A DNA stretch of 64,000 nucleotides from Carboxylicivirga linearis (GCF_018271995.1 NZ_JAGUCO010000023.1:1-64000), one strand, 5' to 3'. Counted from the first letter of the stretch, positions 1 through 6,785 are shown. Notes: generated by a model from the sequence alone, not told the origin. Made by a program: numbers and translations.

Positions 1-339
1 GGTGTGGTATTCTTTGTGGATCCACCTTACTTAAGTACTGAGGTAGGTACCTATCAAAACTACTGGCGATTGTCTGATTATTTAGATGTATTGAACGTTT
101 TAAAGGATAACTCATACATCTATTTTACGTCTGATAAATCATCCATCATTGAGCTATGCGATTGGCTTGAAAAGAACCTGGAAGCAAACAACCCATTTGC
201 CGGATCCATTCAATACGATATGCCAGTAAAAGTAAACCACAATGCAGGATATACTGATATCATGCTTTATAAGCCGAAATATGTGAGTAGTGTGAGCAGA
301 AATATTTATAGTTCAGAATATAATTCAATAACGGTTTGA
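1..339 (+). CDS. DNA adenine methyltransferase (D12/Dam class), C-terminal part
   Basis: The frame is open from the first base, so the gene starts before the window and only the last 112 codons are seen. It contains the catalytic DPPY motif at about residues 7-10 of the visible part, followed by an alternating alpha/beta pattern and a C-terminal stretch with HNAGYTDIML, which is typical of D12-class N6-adenine methyltransferases. These enzymes methylate adenine in DNA from S-adenosylmethionine, and phage copies often protect phage DNA from restriction. It runs opposite to the phage early operon and ends in its own terminator, which suggests an independently expressed cargo gene. The target sequence cannot be read from this fragment. 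Confidence 0.75.
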   Translation, partial: GVVFFVDPPYLSTEVGTYQNYWRLSDYLDVLNVLKDNSYIYFTSDKSSIIELCDWLEKNLEANNPFAGSIQYDMPVKVNHNAGYTDIMLYKPKYVSSVSRNIYSSEYNSITV

Positions 340-350
340 TATTTGAAATA

Positions 351-377
351 TTGTCAGTTTACTGACAAGTGTTTTTT
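351..377 (+). terminator. Intrinsic terminator of the methyltransferase gene
   Basis: A 7-bp perfect stem (TTGTCAG / CTGACAA) with a four-base loop is followed within two bases by a run of T. It lies 11 bases after the methyltransferase stop codon. Confidence 0.7.
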
Positions 378-483
378 AGCAATTGCTATTTTTCTTATAT
401 AAGCAAAATGACATTAAGACATAAATAGTTACATGGCTCATGTTTTGTGTAATCACTTTCAGACATTATTAAAATTGTATAAA

Positions 484-672
484 ATGAAAAAGATTCTTGT
501 TTCTTATTTAGTAAATGGTATGCATAATAATTCTATGAAGTTTGATTTTTTAACATCAAAGCATACAAATAATGATGAAGTTAGATCTGAAGCAAAAAAG
601 CGAGCGGCTTTAAGGGAAAACAAACCTCTTGAATGTATAACACTAAACCCTTTTCAAAGTATTAATCTGTAA
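484..672 (+). CDS. Small unknown protein, 62 residues, prophage cargo region
   Basis: I do not recognise this gene. The frame could open at 433, but the ATG at 484 is preferred because it follows an A-rich stretch usual before Bacteroidota starts and gives an ordinary MKKILVSYL beginning. The product is polar and basic in its second half (DEVRSEAKKRAALRENK), with no signal peptide or membrane segment. It lies between the methyltransferase terminator and another very small gene on the same strand, in the most AT-rich part of the prophage. It could be a regulator or simply a non-functional frame. Confidence 0.4.
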   Translation: MKKILVSYLVNGMHNNSMKFDFLTSKHTNNDEVRSEAKKRAALRENKPLECITLNPFQSINL

Positions 673-773
673 GATATACTAACAGCTTGTTGATAACTAT
701 TTATAGCTTTATTGTGGACTTTAATTTTTGAGCTTAGTATTTTGATGATATTACAAATTTAAACTATTGATTT

Positions 774-953
774 ATGAATAAAAGAATGAAAAACCACACT
801 GCAACCTTCAAGGAAGGTGGGAAAGTGAAAAAAATGGAATTTAGTACAGATAATCCTGATTCTAGTAAATCTGCACTAAAAAGAGATGCAAAGAGCGAGT
901 ATAGAAGAAGAGGTGGAGACTTAAGTGAAATTGAAGACTTGGATGTCGATTAA
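774..953 (+). CDS. Small charged unknown protein, 59 residues
   Basis: A 59-residue frame from an ATG at 774 ends immediately before a strong hairpin terminator, which supports it being a real gene. The product begins MNKRMKNHTATFKEGGKVKKME, is strongly basic in the first 45 residues and ends in a short acidic tail (SEIEDLDVD). No Cys motif, signal or membrane segment is present. Such basic-then-acidic small proteins are common among phage accessory genes, but I have no functional assignment. Confidence 0.45.
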   Translation: MNKRMKNHTATFKEGGKVKKMEFSTDNPDSSKSALKRDAKSEYRRRGGDLSEIEDLDVD

Positions 954-956
954 TAA

Positions 957-983
957 AAGAAGCAGCTTAATCAGCTGCTTCTT
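957..983. terminator. Bidirectional intrinsic terminator between convergent genes
   Basis: A perfect 11-bp stem (AAGAAGCAGCT / AGCTGCTTCTT) with a 5-base loop lies between the end of the small plus-strand gene (953) and the last codons of the minus-strand gene ending at 967. The stop codon of the latter lies inside the stem. The A/T flanks can serve as a U tract in either direction. Confidence 0.65.
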
Positions 984-1320
984 CTAGTATAAAATCAAGT
1001 TTATAATTCCTACCAACTTTAACATCAAGCTCAGGAGGTAGTTGAATTTTCATCTCAAAGTCTCCTAATTTGAAGCTATACAAATCATCTTTACATGATT
1101 CACAAATAAATGAAGAACGCTCAACATATTTAAGATTAATATTACGGTTCAACATACTCATTTCAATAGGTGTTAGTTCAAATACTAGAATATCATCTTC
1201 TTTAGTAATTCCTTTATGAGGTATGAATTCTGAATACTCATCAGACTCAGCGGGAATAGTTATGTCATTTAATTTAATCAGAAGCTGATCCCAATCATTT
1301 TTATTTTCTGAAGTAGTCAT
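967..1320 (-). CDS. Unknown acidic protein, 117 residues, with a CxxC pair
   Basis: I do not recognise this protein. It is acidic and soluble, with no signal peptide, and has a CESC pair at about residues 74-77 that could bind a metal or act in redox chemistry. It lies 38 bases downstream of an exported protein on the same strand, so the two may be co-transcribed. Both lie after the terminator that ends the phage early operon, and both look like cargo carried by the prophage. A role in immunity or host modification is possible but not shown. Confidence 0.6.
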   Translation of the reverse strand: MTTSENKNDWDQLLIKLNDITIPAESDEYSEFIPHKGITKEDDILVFELTPIEMSMLNRNINLKYVERSSFICESCKDDLYSFKLGDFEMKIQLPPELDVKVGRNYKLDFILEEAAD

Positions 1321-1358
1321 TTAAATACTGTTTAAATTATAATACTTTAAGTGTAAAA

Positions 1359-1847
1359 TTAATTGTTTCTAGCTAATACCGTCTTTAACTTCCATATACC
1401 TTTATCCTCTGAAAGTTTAAATATAATGTCATCTATTTTATGTGAAGCTTTACCTCTTAAGGTTATTTCTTCTGCATTAGATTCAGGGTTAATATATTTC
1501 AACCAAAATGGATATAGATCTAAAAAGCGCCCAGCAACTCCATAAAAAGTATATTGAGGTTCACCTTTCTTTTCTAATGCTGTATTAGCCCCAATCATTT
1601 TTATATTGAAAAATACATTTATCTTATCAAGACTATCTTTAACGTTTTTATAACTAATGATGTAATAATTTATATTGTCATCAGATATACCCTCTTTATT
1701 ATACTCATAAATACGCTTTGCATTTAAAGCAATACTATCAGAGATAGTTCTAATATCTGACTTTTCAGAAGTTATAAACTTGAAATTTGTTTGTGTATAA
1801 GCAAATGAACAAATGCTTAACAATGCAATTAAAATTACTGCTCTCAT
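1359..1847 (-). CDS. Exported protein of unknown function, 162 residues, prophage cargo
   Basis: The N terminus is a clear signal peptide (MRAVILIALLSICSFAYTQ, probable cleavage after about residue 17-19), so the product is likely periplasmic. The mature part is mixed alpha/beta and charged, with an aromatic segment in the middle (PQYTFYGVAGRFLDLYPFWLKYI). The overall pattern resembles small secreted NTF2/cystatin-like proteins, but this is only a fold impression. Its position, just beyond the early-operon terminator and away from replication genes, is typical of a lysogenic-conversion gene expressed from the prophage. No specific function can be given. Confidence 0.6.
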   Translation of the reverse strand: MRAVILIALLSICSFAYTQTNFKFITSEKSDIRTISDSIALNAKRIYEYNKEGISDDNINYYIISYKNVKDSLDKINVFFNIKMIGANTALEKKGEPQYTFYGVAGRFLDLYPFWLKYINPESNAEEITLRGKASHKIDDIIFKLSEDKGIWKLKTVLARNN

Positions 1848-1878
1848 TATTTTAATATTATGGTTTATACAAATTTAA

Positions 1879-1907
1879 AAAGCCTATCGGATTATCCAAT
1901 AGGCTTT
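1879..1907 (-). terminator. Terminator of the prophage early operon
   Basis: A 9-bp perfect stem (AAAGCCTAT / ATAGGCTTT) is followed on the minus strand by five T and an A/T-rich tract. It lies 22 bases after the stop of the last early gene (1930) and separates the early operon from the cargo genes. Confidence 0.75.
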
Positions 1908-1929
1908 ATCTATGAGGATGTGCCAGTAG

Positions 1930-2520
1930 TCAAAAAAGACTCCCTTGTACTTTTGGTTGGTTCAGAACCTGCATACGATCGGCTTTACCATAGCGACCAT
2001 GAGCATAGGCATAGCCTTCTTTTACTTCTACCAGTACGTCAACTTCATGCTCCCATTTAACAATGGATACACCCATTTGCATAACCAAATGCCAGGATAA
2101 CTTACGACGTTTGTAACGTTGGCGCATGGCTTCAAACTTGTCGTAATCCATTTTAATGTGTTGTACGCTGTCGATGATTACAAAGCGATAGCCGCCATTC
2201 TTAACCAGCTTATCAATATCATCTAAATCTTTGGTATGTGCAAAGCGCACTTTTGGCGAGGTTACTCCGCACGTACTGATGCGCTGCTGTAGTGTTTTAC
2301 TATTGATGCGTTCCTCTGCTGATATGTACAGAACGCGCCCCCATTGACTGCATTCCTGGGCAAACTTCATGCAGTAGGTACTTTTGCCACTCTTGGCTTT
2401 ACCACGTATAAGCGTTGAGAAACGAATATCAGGTTCACCCAGTAACTTATTCCATTCGTCGGTAAACGGGTAAACATCAATGTTCCTTTCGGCAATATCG
2501 GTAGGACTCCATGTTCTCAT
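1930..2520 (-). CDS. RecA/RadA-superfamily P-loop ATPase (Sak4-like), 196 residues
   Basis: A Walker A motif (GKAKSGKST, about residue 40-48) and a Walker B strand ending in aspartate (RFVIIDS, about residue 110-116) define a RecA-type ATPase core. The YISAEE stretch after the first helix matches the RadA/DnaB-like pattern. Short phage proteins of this type include Sak4 single-strand annealing recombinases, which act in recombination or replication restart. It is the last gene of the early operon, directly before the terminator. The RecA-like core is seen in the sequence; recombinase function is inferred, and a KaiC/RadA-like regulatory ATPase is an alternative. Confidence 0.65.
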   Translation of the reverse strand: MRTWSPTDIAERNIDVYPFTDEWNKLLGEPDIRFSTLIRGKAKSGKSTYCMKFAQECSQWGRVLYISAEERINSKTLQQRISTCGVTSPKVRFAHTKDLDDIDKLVKNGGYRFVIIDSVQHIKMDYDKFEAMRQRYKRRKLSWHLVMQMGVSIVKWEHEVDVLVEVKEGYAYAHGRYGKADRMQVLNQPKVQGSLF

Positions 2521-2555
2521 AATTATTAATTGATTGTTTTATTAATGTGGTTGAT

Positions 2556-2765
2556 CTAATCGTCTAAACAAATTGTGTTTAGTGATGCTGGGGATTGGTT
2601 AAGAGGTTCTGTAGTGATGGTTGTAACCTGAATTAACCTTCCTTGTCCGCTGCAATGTGGGCAGTCTATAATTTTAGCATCCTTTGAACTTTTATAATAG
2701 GTAGCCTTTAATAAGCCTCTTCCTTCGCATTTAGGGCATGTAATTATTAATTCTATTCTACTCAT
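2556..2765 (-). CDS. Small zinc-knuckle protein with two CxxCxGxG motifs
   Basis: The 69-residue product has two Cys motifs (CPKCEGRG near residues 10-17 and CPHCSGQG near 35-42), the same pattern as the zinc-binding module of DnaJ but without J or C-terminal domains. It should fold around one zinc ion, joining the two knuckles. A related protein with the same layout is encoded at 5585-5788 in this operon, so the module is duplicated in the phage. Protein or nucleic-acid binding are both plausible; no specific target is visible. Confidence 0.6.
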   Translation of the reverse strand: MSRIELIITCPKCEGRGLLKATYYKSSKDAKIIDCPHCSGQGRLIQVTTITTEPLNQSPASLNTICLDD

Positions 2766-2771
2766 TTGCTA

Positions 2772-3014
2772 TTAGTTTTTACAAAATTGTCTGATACCGG
2801 ATCCAAAAGCCAGTGAAATAATGTGCATGGCTTCCACTTCATCTTTAGTGATTGGTAGAGGTGCAAACCGGTTGATTTTAAAAACCAGTTCAAAAGCATG
2901 AAAGCTATTATCGAGCATTACTGCCTTTTTTAAATCGGTAGCCATATCAATTGAAGGTATGGCACAATAGCCTTTATGTCCAATACGTTCGCTTATTTCG
3001 CTGTATTTACTCAT
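2772..3014 (-). CDS. Unknown early phage protein, 80 residues
   Basis: I do not recognise this protein. It is a soluble 80-residue product with an N-terminal basic/helical part and a hydrophobic C-terminal helix-like stretch (EAMHIISLAFGSGIRQF). It is packed between neighbours with gaps of 2 and 6 bases, which supports translation as part of the early operon. No motif is evident. Confidence 0.55.
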   Translation of the reverse strand: MSKYSEISERIGHKGYCAIPSIDMATDLKKAVMLDNSFHAFELVFKINRFAPLPITKDEVEAMHIISLAFGSGIRQFCKN

Positions 3015-3016
3015 GG

Positions 3017-3235
3017 CTAATTACTACCTATTGATGGCGTTTGAAAATCCTGATTCTTTTCGATTCTGTCGGCTGTCTCGCGCAAGGCTTTTATCATATC
3101 TGTACGCTGTGCGTTAGATATGTAATTGGATGTACCTGGACCACAGGAAGGAAATACAATCAAGGCAAACCCGAAACCTTTAGGTAGTTGGTTTCTTACC
3201 TGATTGCCCATTTTAATCATTAATTCTTTACTCAT
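3017..3235 (-). CDS. Conserved-looking phage protein, 72 residues
   Basis: The product has a strand-rich core (FGFALIVFPS) followed by SNYISNAQRTDMIKALRETADRI. The SNYISNA..R.DMI..L.E.A.R pattern is one I associate with small conserved phage proteins of unknown function, often near replication genes. It is separated by 2 bases from the gene downstream and 4 bases from the one upstream. No enzymatic motif is present. Confidence 0.6.
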   Translation of the reverse strand: MSKELMIKMGNQVRNQLPKGFGFALIVFPSCGPGTSNYISNAQRTDMIKALRETADRIEKNQDFQTPSIGSN

Positions 3236-3239
3236 ATTA

Positions 3240-3740
3240 TTAATTTTTAAGTGCTAACTCTTTTAATTCTTTGGCTTTGATCTGTTCGTTATCGCGGATG
3301 GAACAAAGCTGTTTAAAGAGCTTTTTTAAATCATCTACTTTACGAAAAGCATACAGGCCTTTGTGGTTAGTGATACCGCTTGCCAGTTGTGCCGGACTTA
3401 ATACCCATTGAAACTGTTTTTTTGAAAGTTCCTGGTTAACGGCAGACCAGTCTTTAGGTGAGGCTATGATGCCACGCTCGTTAAGTACCAACAGGCATTT
3501 GTTTCGCCACATGCGCAGCATCTTTGATGATTCAGGATCCTGCTTAGGTTGCTGGTTATTGCCCAGGCGTTTTTTAGCATCAGAAATAAGAATATCAAGC
3601 TGTTTTTCGCTTAACTCTTTGGTGCTGCATACTCCAAAATGAGCCTCTACAATTACTTCCTTGTAACGTTCTTCGCCCAATGCCAGTAACAACTGGTGGA
3701 AGTATTGCCGCTTTTGTTTTACAGTTTCCTGGTTAATCAT
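3240..3740 (-). CDS. gemA: GemA-like regulator (Mu gp16 family, DUF1018), probable
   Basis: The 166-residue product follows the GemA/DUF1018 pattern: an N-terminal helical part with KQKRQYFHQLLLALG, an STKELSEKQLDILISDAKKRLG segment, a middle segment with MWRNKCLLVL, and a C-terminal helical region. In Mu-like phages GemA modulates host gene expression and lies among the middle early genes, as here. Its start overlaps the last codons of a 53-residue membrane-type gene by eight bases, which suggests coupled translation. The assignment rests on length, position and general pattern, so it is moderate. Confidence 0.55.
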   Translation of the reverse strand: MINQETVKQKRQYFHQLLLALGEERYKEVIVEAHFGVCSTKELSEKQLDILISDAKKRLGNNQQPKQDPESSKMLRMWRNKCLLVLNERGIIASPKDWSAVNQELSKKQFQWVLSPAQLASGITNHKGLYAFRKVDDLKKLFKQLCSIRDNEQIKAKELKELALKN

Positions 3741-3894
3741 TTTCTAAACGTTTATCAAAGTTTTGATAATGCCGTGGTCTGTACTCGTTGTAAATTCCTT
3801 TCTTTCGGCGTTTATAATCACGAATACCGCCCCAAATGCCAGTGGAAAACATACCGGCTAGGGCTACTAATGACAGATAATCGTATAAATCCAT
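3733..3894 (-). CDS. Small single-pass membrane protein, 53 residues
   Basis: A short frame, MDLYDYLSLVALAGMFSTGIW followed by a strongly basic stretch (RDYKRRKKG), fills the otherwise empty space between the neighbouring genes and overlaps the GemA-like start. Residues 5-22 form one membrane segment, and the basic cluster after it would stay in the cytoplasm. The tail is rich in Tyr, Arg and His. Small membrane proteins of this sort in phage early regions can interfere with superinfection or with host membrane proteins, but here the function is unknown. Confidence 0.5.
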   Translation of the reverse strand: MDLYDYLSLVALAGMFSTGIWGGIRDYKRRKKGIYNEYRPRHYQNFDKRLEND

Positions 3895-3909
3895 AGTAAT
3901 TTGTATTGG

Positions 3910-4383
3910 TTAATATTTAAAATCTGTAAAGTGTATTACTGCTCCGCTAAATTCATCATGTTTCGATCTTGGAGGGAACATCCAATTATCAAAATCATCA
4001 TAAGAAAGGCCGTCGTTTTTAGCCAAAGTTTCTATCTCAGGATGATAGATATATTGATTGTTTAGCGTGACTTCAAAAAGCCAATGCCGGGTCATAAAAA
4101 CAGGTTGAACATGTATTTTATGTAGCCGTTTAAATTCAACTTGTTTCGAACCATCGCGTTTATTGTTATATGGTGACTTGCTCCAGTATCGAAGACTTAT
4201 ATAAGATTTTCCATCGTTTACTTCATCAGCTATATCAAGCCACTTTTCAAAATCGCCTCTTATGGTATGAATCTTTGAACCATTCTCTATGGCTTCTACA
4301 AAGCCTGTTTCTTGTTCTGCTTTTGGATGAACCATTGGAAATGTTCGGCTAACCATAAGCACATAGCACTTTGTTTTTTTCAT
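3910..4383 (-). CDS. Phage protein with probable ASCH/PUA-like fold, 157 residues
   Basis: The N-terminal half has the order VLMVSRTFP...KIHTIRGDFEKW...GKSYISLRYWSKSPYNNK. This resembles ASCH-domain phage proteins, in which a Lys-x-His-Thr-Ile-Arg segment and a Trp precede a strand with Arg and Trp. ASCH domains bind RNA or modified nucleotides in several proteins. It follows the tRNA-like hairpin at 4416-4457 in the transcript, which is notable given that fold but may be chance. The assignment is by eye only; a database comparison of the first 90 residues would settle it. Confidence 0.5.
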   Translation of the reverse strand: MKKTKCYVLMVSRTFPMVHPKAEQETGFVEAIENGSKIHTIRGDFEKWLDIADEVNDGKSYISLRYWSKSPYNNKRDGSKQVEFKRLHKIHVQPVFMTRHWLFEVTLNNQYIYHPEIETLAKNDGLSYDDFDNWMFPPRSKHDEFSGAVIHFTDFKY

Positions 4384-4415
4384 TGTTTAAATAGTATTTA
4401 AATGCTTTATAGCGA

Positions 4416-4457
4416 TGTTCCCCGGGCGGAATCGAACCACCCTGAAACCATTGGGGA
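4416..4457 (-). ncRNA. tRNA T-arm-like hairpin in the early-operon transcript
   Basis: On the minus strand a 5-bp outer stem (TCCCC / GGGGA) encloses a canonical T arm: stem GGTGG, loop TTCGATT, stem CCGCC, with the invariant TTC-A pattern and positions matching tRNA 49-65. The acceptor 3' strand follows directly, as in a real tRNA. The D arm and anticodon arm are missing; only ten bases separate the 5' acceptor-like strand from the T arm. It fills the only 74-base gap in this tightly packed part of the operon. It could be a tRNA remnant, a processing signal or a tRNA mimic. Confidence 0.45.
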
Positions 4458-4712
4458 TTAAATAGAGTCTTCTTGTACTGTGAAGCTTGTGTTGTAGCGC
4501 TCAGCTTTGAAGCTTACAAAGTCGAAAGTGAGTTCGGGATGCTCCTTTTTAAGGTTGTTAAGCAAATATGCTTTGCATTGTTCCTCAATTTTAGATTGTA
4601 TAGCCTTCATGCCTTTTGGAACGAATACCCCACTCATAACAAGTGGTTTGAATCTTATTTCGGCATCATCCGCTTTGGGCTGGATCTTTGTTTTAATTAG
4701 ATAAACTGCCAT
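4458..4712 (-). CDS. Unknown early phage protein, 84 residues
   Basis: I do not recognise this protein. It is an alternating alpha/beta product of 84 residues (strand-like MAVYLIKTKIQ at the start, a helical KAIQSKIEEQCKAYLLNNLKKEHPE in the middle, strand-like FDFVSFKAERY at the end), without signal peptide or metal motif. It follows the DUF3164-like gene by 8 bases, and its stop codon touches the tRNA-like hairpin. The compact beta-alpha-beta plan would suit a small binding protein. Confidence 0.55.
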   Translation of the reverse strand: MAVYLIKTKIQPKADDAEIRFKPLVMSGVFVPKGMKAIQSKIEEQCKAYLLNNLKKEHPELTFDFVSFKAERYNTSFTVQEDSI

Positions 4713-4720
4713 GTCTGTTT

Positions 4721-5377
4721 CTATAATCGGTTAAAACTTGGTTCCAGCTTTTTCCATACTCCTTGCTTGGTTTTTTCGAAGAAATAGAAGTTAGTAGCGG
4801 TTGTTTCAACTACATTCGACTCTTTGAAAAGGCTCATAATGTCGGTGTATTCATCGTTATTGAACTTCGTCTCCAGGTCGTAAAGCTTTGAGATGGATTT
4901 ATAGTCAAGGTCGCCGTATTTATTACGTTCCAATAATGTCATTGCCAATTGGTACATAGGGTCATCAGTTCCTTTATCGCGGTTACTTATCCAGTTTTGC
5001 AGAAACTCAATCAGTCGCGAAGCGGCAACATCGGCACGCTCATCGAAGCCTTTAACTTTGTTCGTTTTTACTTCAATTTTGAAGTTGTTTTCAGCCAAAC
5101 GAAAGCTTAACTGATCCTCTCGAAGCAGCTGCCCGTATTCAGACATGATTTTTTTAAAGGCATCTGTTTCATCGTTAACGAAAGTGAATAGACCATAAAC
5201 CTCCTCTGTTACTTTTCGTACTTTGTCCTCAATGCGTTTAACTACGTCGGCACGTATGCCCTCGTAAGCTTCACGTTTTTTAATGCGGCTCTCAGCTTCC
5301 TTTTGCTTTTTATCAGCTAGTATTTGCTCCAGTTCTTCAGCGGTTAGTTCGCTTACTTTTTTTTCTGCTATATCCAT
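4721..5377 (-). CDS. DUF3164-like early protein of Mu-type phages
   Basis: The 218-residue product has a highly charged helical N terminus (Glu/Lys-rich coiled coil, residues 1-60), then a region running DAFKKIMSEYGQLL...FKIEVKTNKVKGFDERADVAASRLIEFLQNWI, and a C-terminal domain ending in WKKLEPSF. This order matches DUF3164 proteins, which sit in the early region of Mu-like phages and have no settled function. The location between MuB-like and GemA-like genes agrees. Cytoplasmic; no catalytic motif seen. Confidence 0.6.
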   Translation of the reverse strand: MDIAEKKVSELTAEELEQILADKKQKEAESRIKKREAYEGIRADVVKRIEDKVRKVTEEVYGLFTFVNDETDAFKKIMSEYGQLLREDQLSFRLAENNFKIEVKTNKVKGFDERADVAASRLIEFLQNWISNRDKGTDDPMYQLAMTLLERNKYGDLDYKSISKLYDLETKFNNDEYTDIMSLFKESNVVETTATNFYFFEKTKQGVWKKLEPSFNRL

Positions 5378-5382
5378 GATTA

Positions 5383-5604
5383 CTATTTAAATGTTGGTAA
5401 ACTATAAGTTGTTGCGTACTCTTTTGTGATAGGTTTATTGCGATCAGCTATCTGTATAAGCTTGTATCGGGCGTTGTTTAAGTCTCTTAATTTTTGTTCG
5501 AATTGTGGATGAGATGGCCTGTTATTATCGATCCATTAATCCAGTTCATTCACTCTTTGTTTCCAAAGTTCAAGTTCCCGAGTGTTAGTTTCTTCTGACT
5601 TCAT
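5383..5604 (-). pseudogene. Small early gene interrupted by an in-frame TAA stop
   Basis: From an ATG at 5604 the frame reads 22 codons, meets TAA at 5538-5536, and then stays open for another 50 sensible codons (starting WIDNNRPSHPQFEQKL) to a TAG at 5383. The whole reading is 73 positions, starts inside the 3' end of the upstream gene and ends 6 bases before the next one, exactly as expected for a gene of this packed operon. The simplest reading is a CAA to TAA mutation after the codons for NELD. A programmed stop or a sequencing error cannot be excluded. The function is unknown. Confidence 0.65.
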
Positions 5605-5788
5605 TCATTGGGGCTTTAGGTGTGATAGTGATGCTGATCTCTTTTTTAACTGTTACCATGCCACTTCCTTTGCATACATCGCATATAACCGGCTTTAATG
5701 TGTTAGGATGAATTTCGGCTAAGTAACATTCGCCACGGCAATTGCGGCATACATCTGGATAGGTTAAAATGTGTCCTGCTTTCTTCAT
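5585..5788 (-). CDS. Small zinc-knuckle protein, second copy
   Basis: The 67-residue product has CRNCRGEC near residues 14-21 and CDVCKGSG near 36-43, with a short linker and a strand-rich tail. The layout parallels the protein encoded at 2556-2765 and the DnaJ zinc module. The start overlaps the end of the MuB-like gene by four bases (ATGA-type coupling), so it is translated with the ATPase. A role linked to the transposition complex is possible but not shown. Confidence 0.6.
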   Translation of the reverse strand: MKKAGHILTYPDVCRNCRGECYLAEIHPNTLKPVICDVCKGSGMVTVKKEISITITPKAPMNEVRRN

Positions 5789-6720
5789 AGTTGTAGATTG
5801 TTGTAGTTAATAGATGGAATATTTGACATTTTAATCATGTCGATACAGTCTTTAATGCCTCTGAAAGTTCGCTTAGCTAACCATGAGTGACTTTTAAACT
5901 CAGGCAATCGGCCCATAACGATATCAAGCTCTTCGCTGGTTGTAATGCCATTGGCTTTGAAAATTGCCAGGGCTTCTTCGTCGGTTGGTTTGTTTAGTTG
6001 TTCGGGAAGCATAAACAGGCGGTCGCGTGTTTCGCTGAACAAATGGCGGTCGCGGATGGCTCCACGATTTAAGTTGTTGATAAAGTAAGGTGTGCCGGCA
6101 AATACAATACCCACCAAGTCTTTAAAAGCGGTCATTACATCTTTAATGATGGTGATGTTATGACTCTCCAGGCTGCTGACTTCATCAACCGTAATAAGGA
6201 TGTCTTTTTTAGTCACAAACTCGCGCATTACTCTTAATTGGGCGGCCATGGTTCCGGGCTTGTGACAGTCTAAAGCTTGCATTAACCCGGCAATAAACTG
6301 TTTGTTTGTTTTTACCATGGATGCATCAAAATAAACCACTTTGAAACGTTTATTTCGTTCGTTGTATTCCTGGTACTTTTCAAGGGAGAAAGTTTTGCCA
6401 AAACCACCATCACCCACAACAGCCATAGGCTTTTTAAGTGAGTAAGCCCGTTCGCATGTTTCCCAAACCTTCTTTAAATTGGCGGTAGGAACCCCAACAT
6501 AATCCTCTGTTTTGGAAACATACTTTTCTATTACTTCCCAGGTATCGGCTCCAACCATACCCTGTTTATCCCAGTTGTTGCGTATATGGCTGAATTTAGA
6601 GCCATTTGAGAAGCCTAAACGCTGAACAGCAAAGTTGTTACCGGATAAGCCTGAGGCTTCCTGCAATGCGATGATCTTATCGCGTAATTGCTGTTTTTGT
6701 TCTAATGTGTAATCTTTCAT
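5785..6720 (-). CDS. MuB-like transposition ATPase
   Basis: The 311-residue protein has an N-terminal helix-turn-helix-like region (residues 10-60), a Walker A motif (GDGGFGKT, about residue 102-109) and a Walker B motif (ILITVDEVSS, about residue 173-182), followed by sensor-type motifs (FAGTPYF) and a C-terminal helical domain. In Mu, B is an AAA+ ATPase that binds target DNA, selects the integration site, stimulates the transposase and gives target immunity. It lies downstream of the MuA-like gene, separated by one small gene rather than directly adjacent as in Mu. Length matches MuB (312 residues). Confident assignment. Confidence 0.85.
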   Translation of the reverse strand: MKDYTLEQKQQLRDKIIALQEASGLSGNNFAVQRLGFSNGSKFSHIRNNWDKQGMVGADTWEVIEKYVSKTEDYVGVPTANLKKVWETCERAYSLKKPMAVVGDGGFGKTFSLEKYQEYNERNKRFKVVYFDASMVKTNKQFIAGLMQALDCHKPGTMAAQLRVMREFVTKKDILITVDEVSSLESHNITIIKDVMTAFKDLVGIVFAGTPYFINNLNRGAIRDRHLFSETRDRLFMLPEQLNKPTDEEALAIFKANGITTSEELDIVMGRLPEFKSHSWLAKRTFRGIKDCIDMIKMSNIPSINYNNLQL

Positions 6721-6748
6721 ATTTTTGTAATAATTATTAATTGATTGT

Positions 6749-6785
6749 GGGATGTTTCGTTGTGGTTGACGGGCATCCCTTTTTT
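6749..6785 (+). terminator. Hairpin with T run, in antisense orientation to the early operon
   Basis: GGGATG and CATCCC form a 6-bp stem with a 19-base loop, followed on the plus strand by six T. It lies in the 109-base gap between the MuB-like gene and the upstream small gene. Read on the plus strand it resembles a weak terminator that would stop antisense transcripts; read on the minus strand it is only a leader hairpin. Confidence 0.3.

Noticed and set aside
1879-1907. The hairpin after the RecA-like gene was considered as the left end of the prophage
   Set aside because: It is a normal terminator with a U tract, has no end repeats like those at 10314-10356, and the missing MFS half does not follow.
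1860-2060. A plus-strand frame starting at the early-operon terminator
   Set aside because: It runs through the terminator stem and is antisense to the RecA-like gene, whose motifs are clear.
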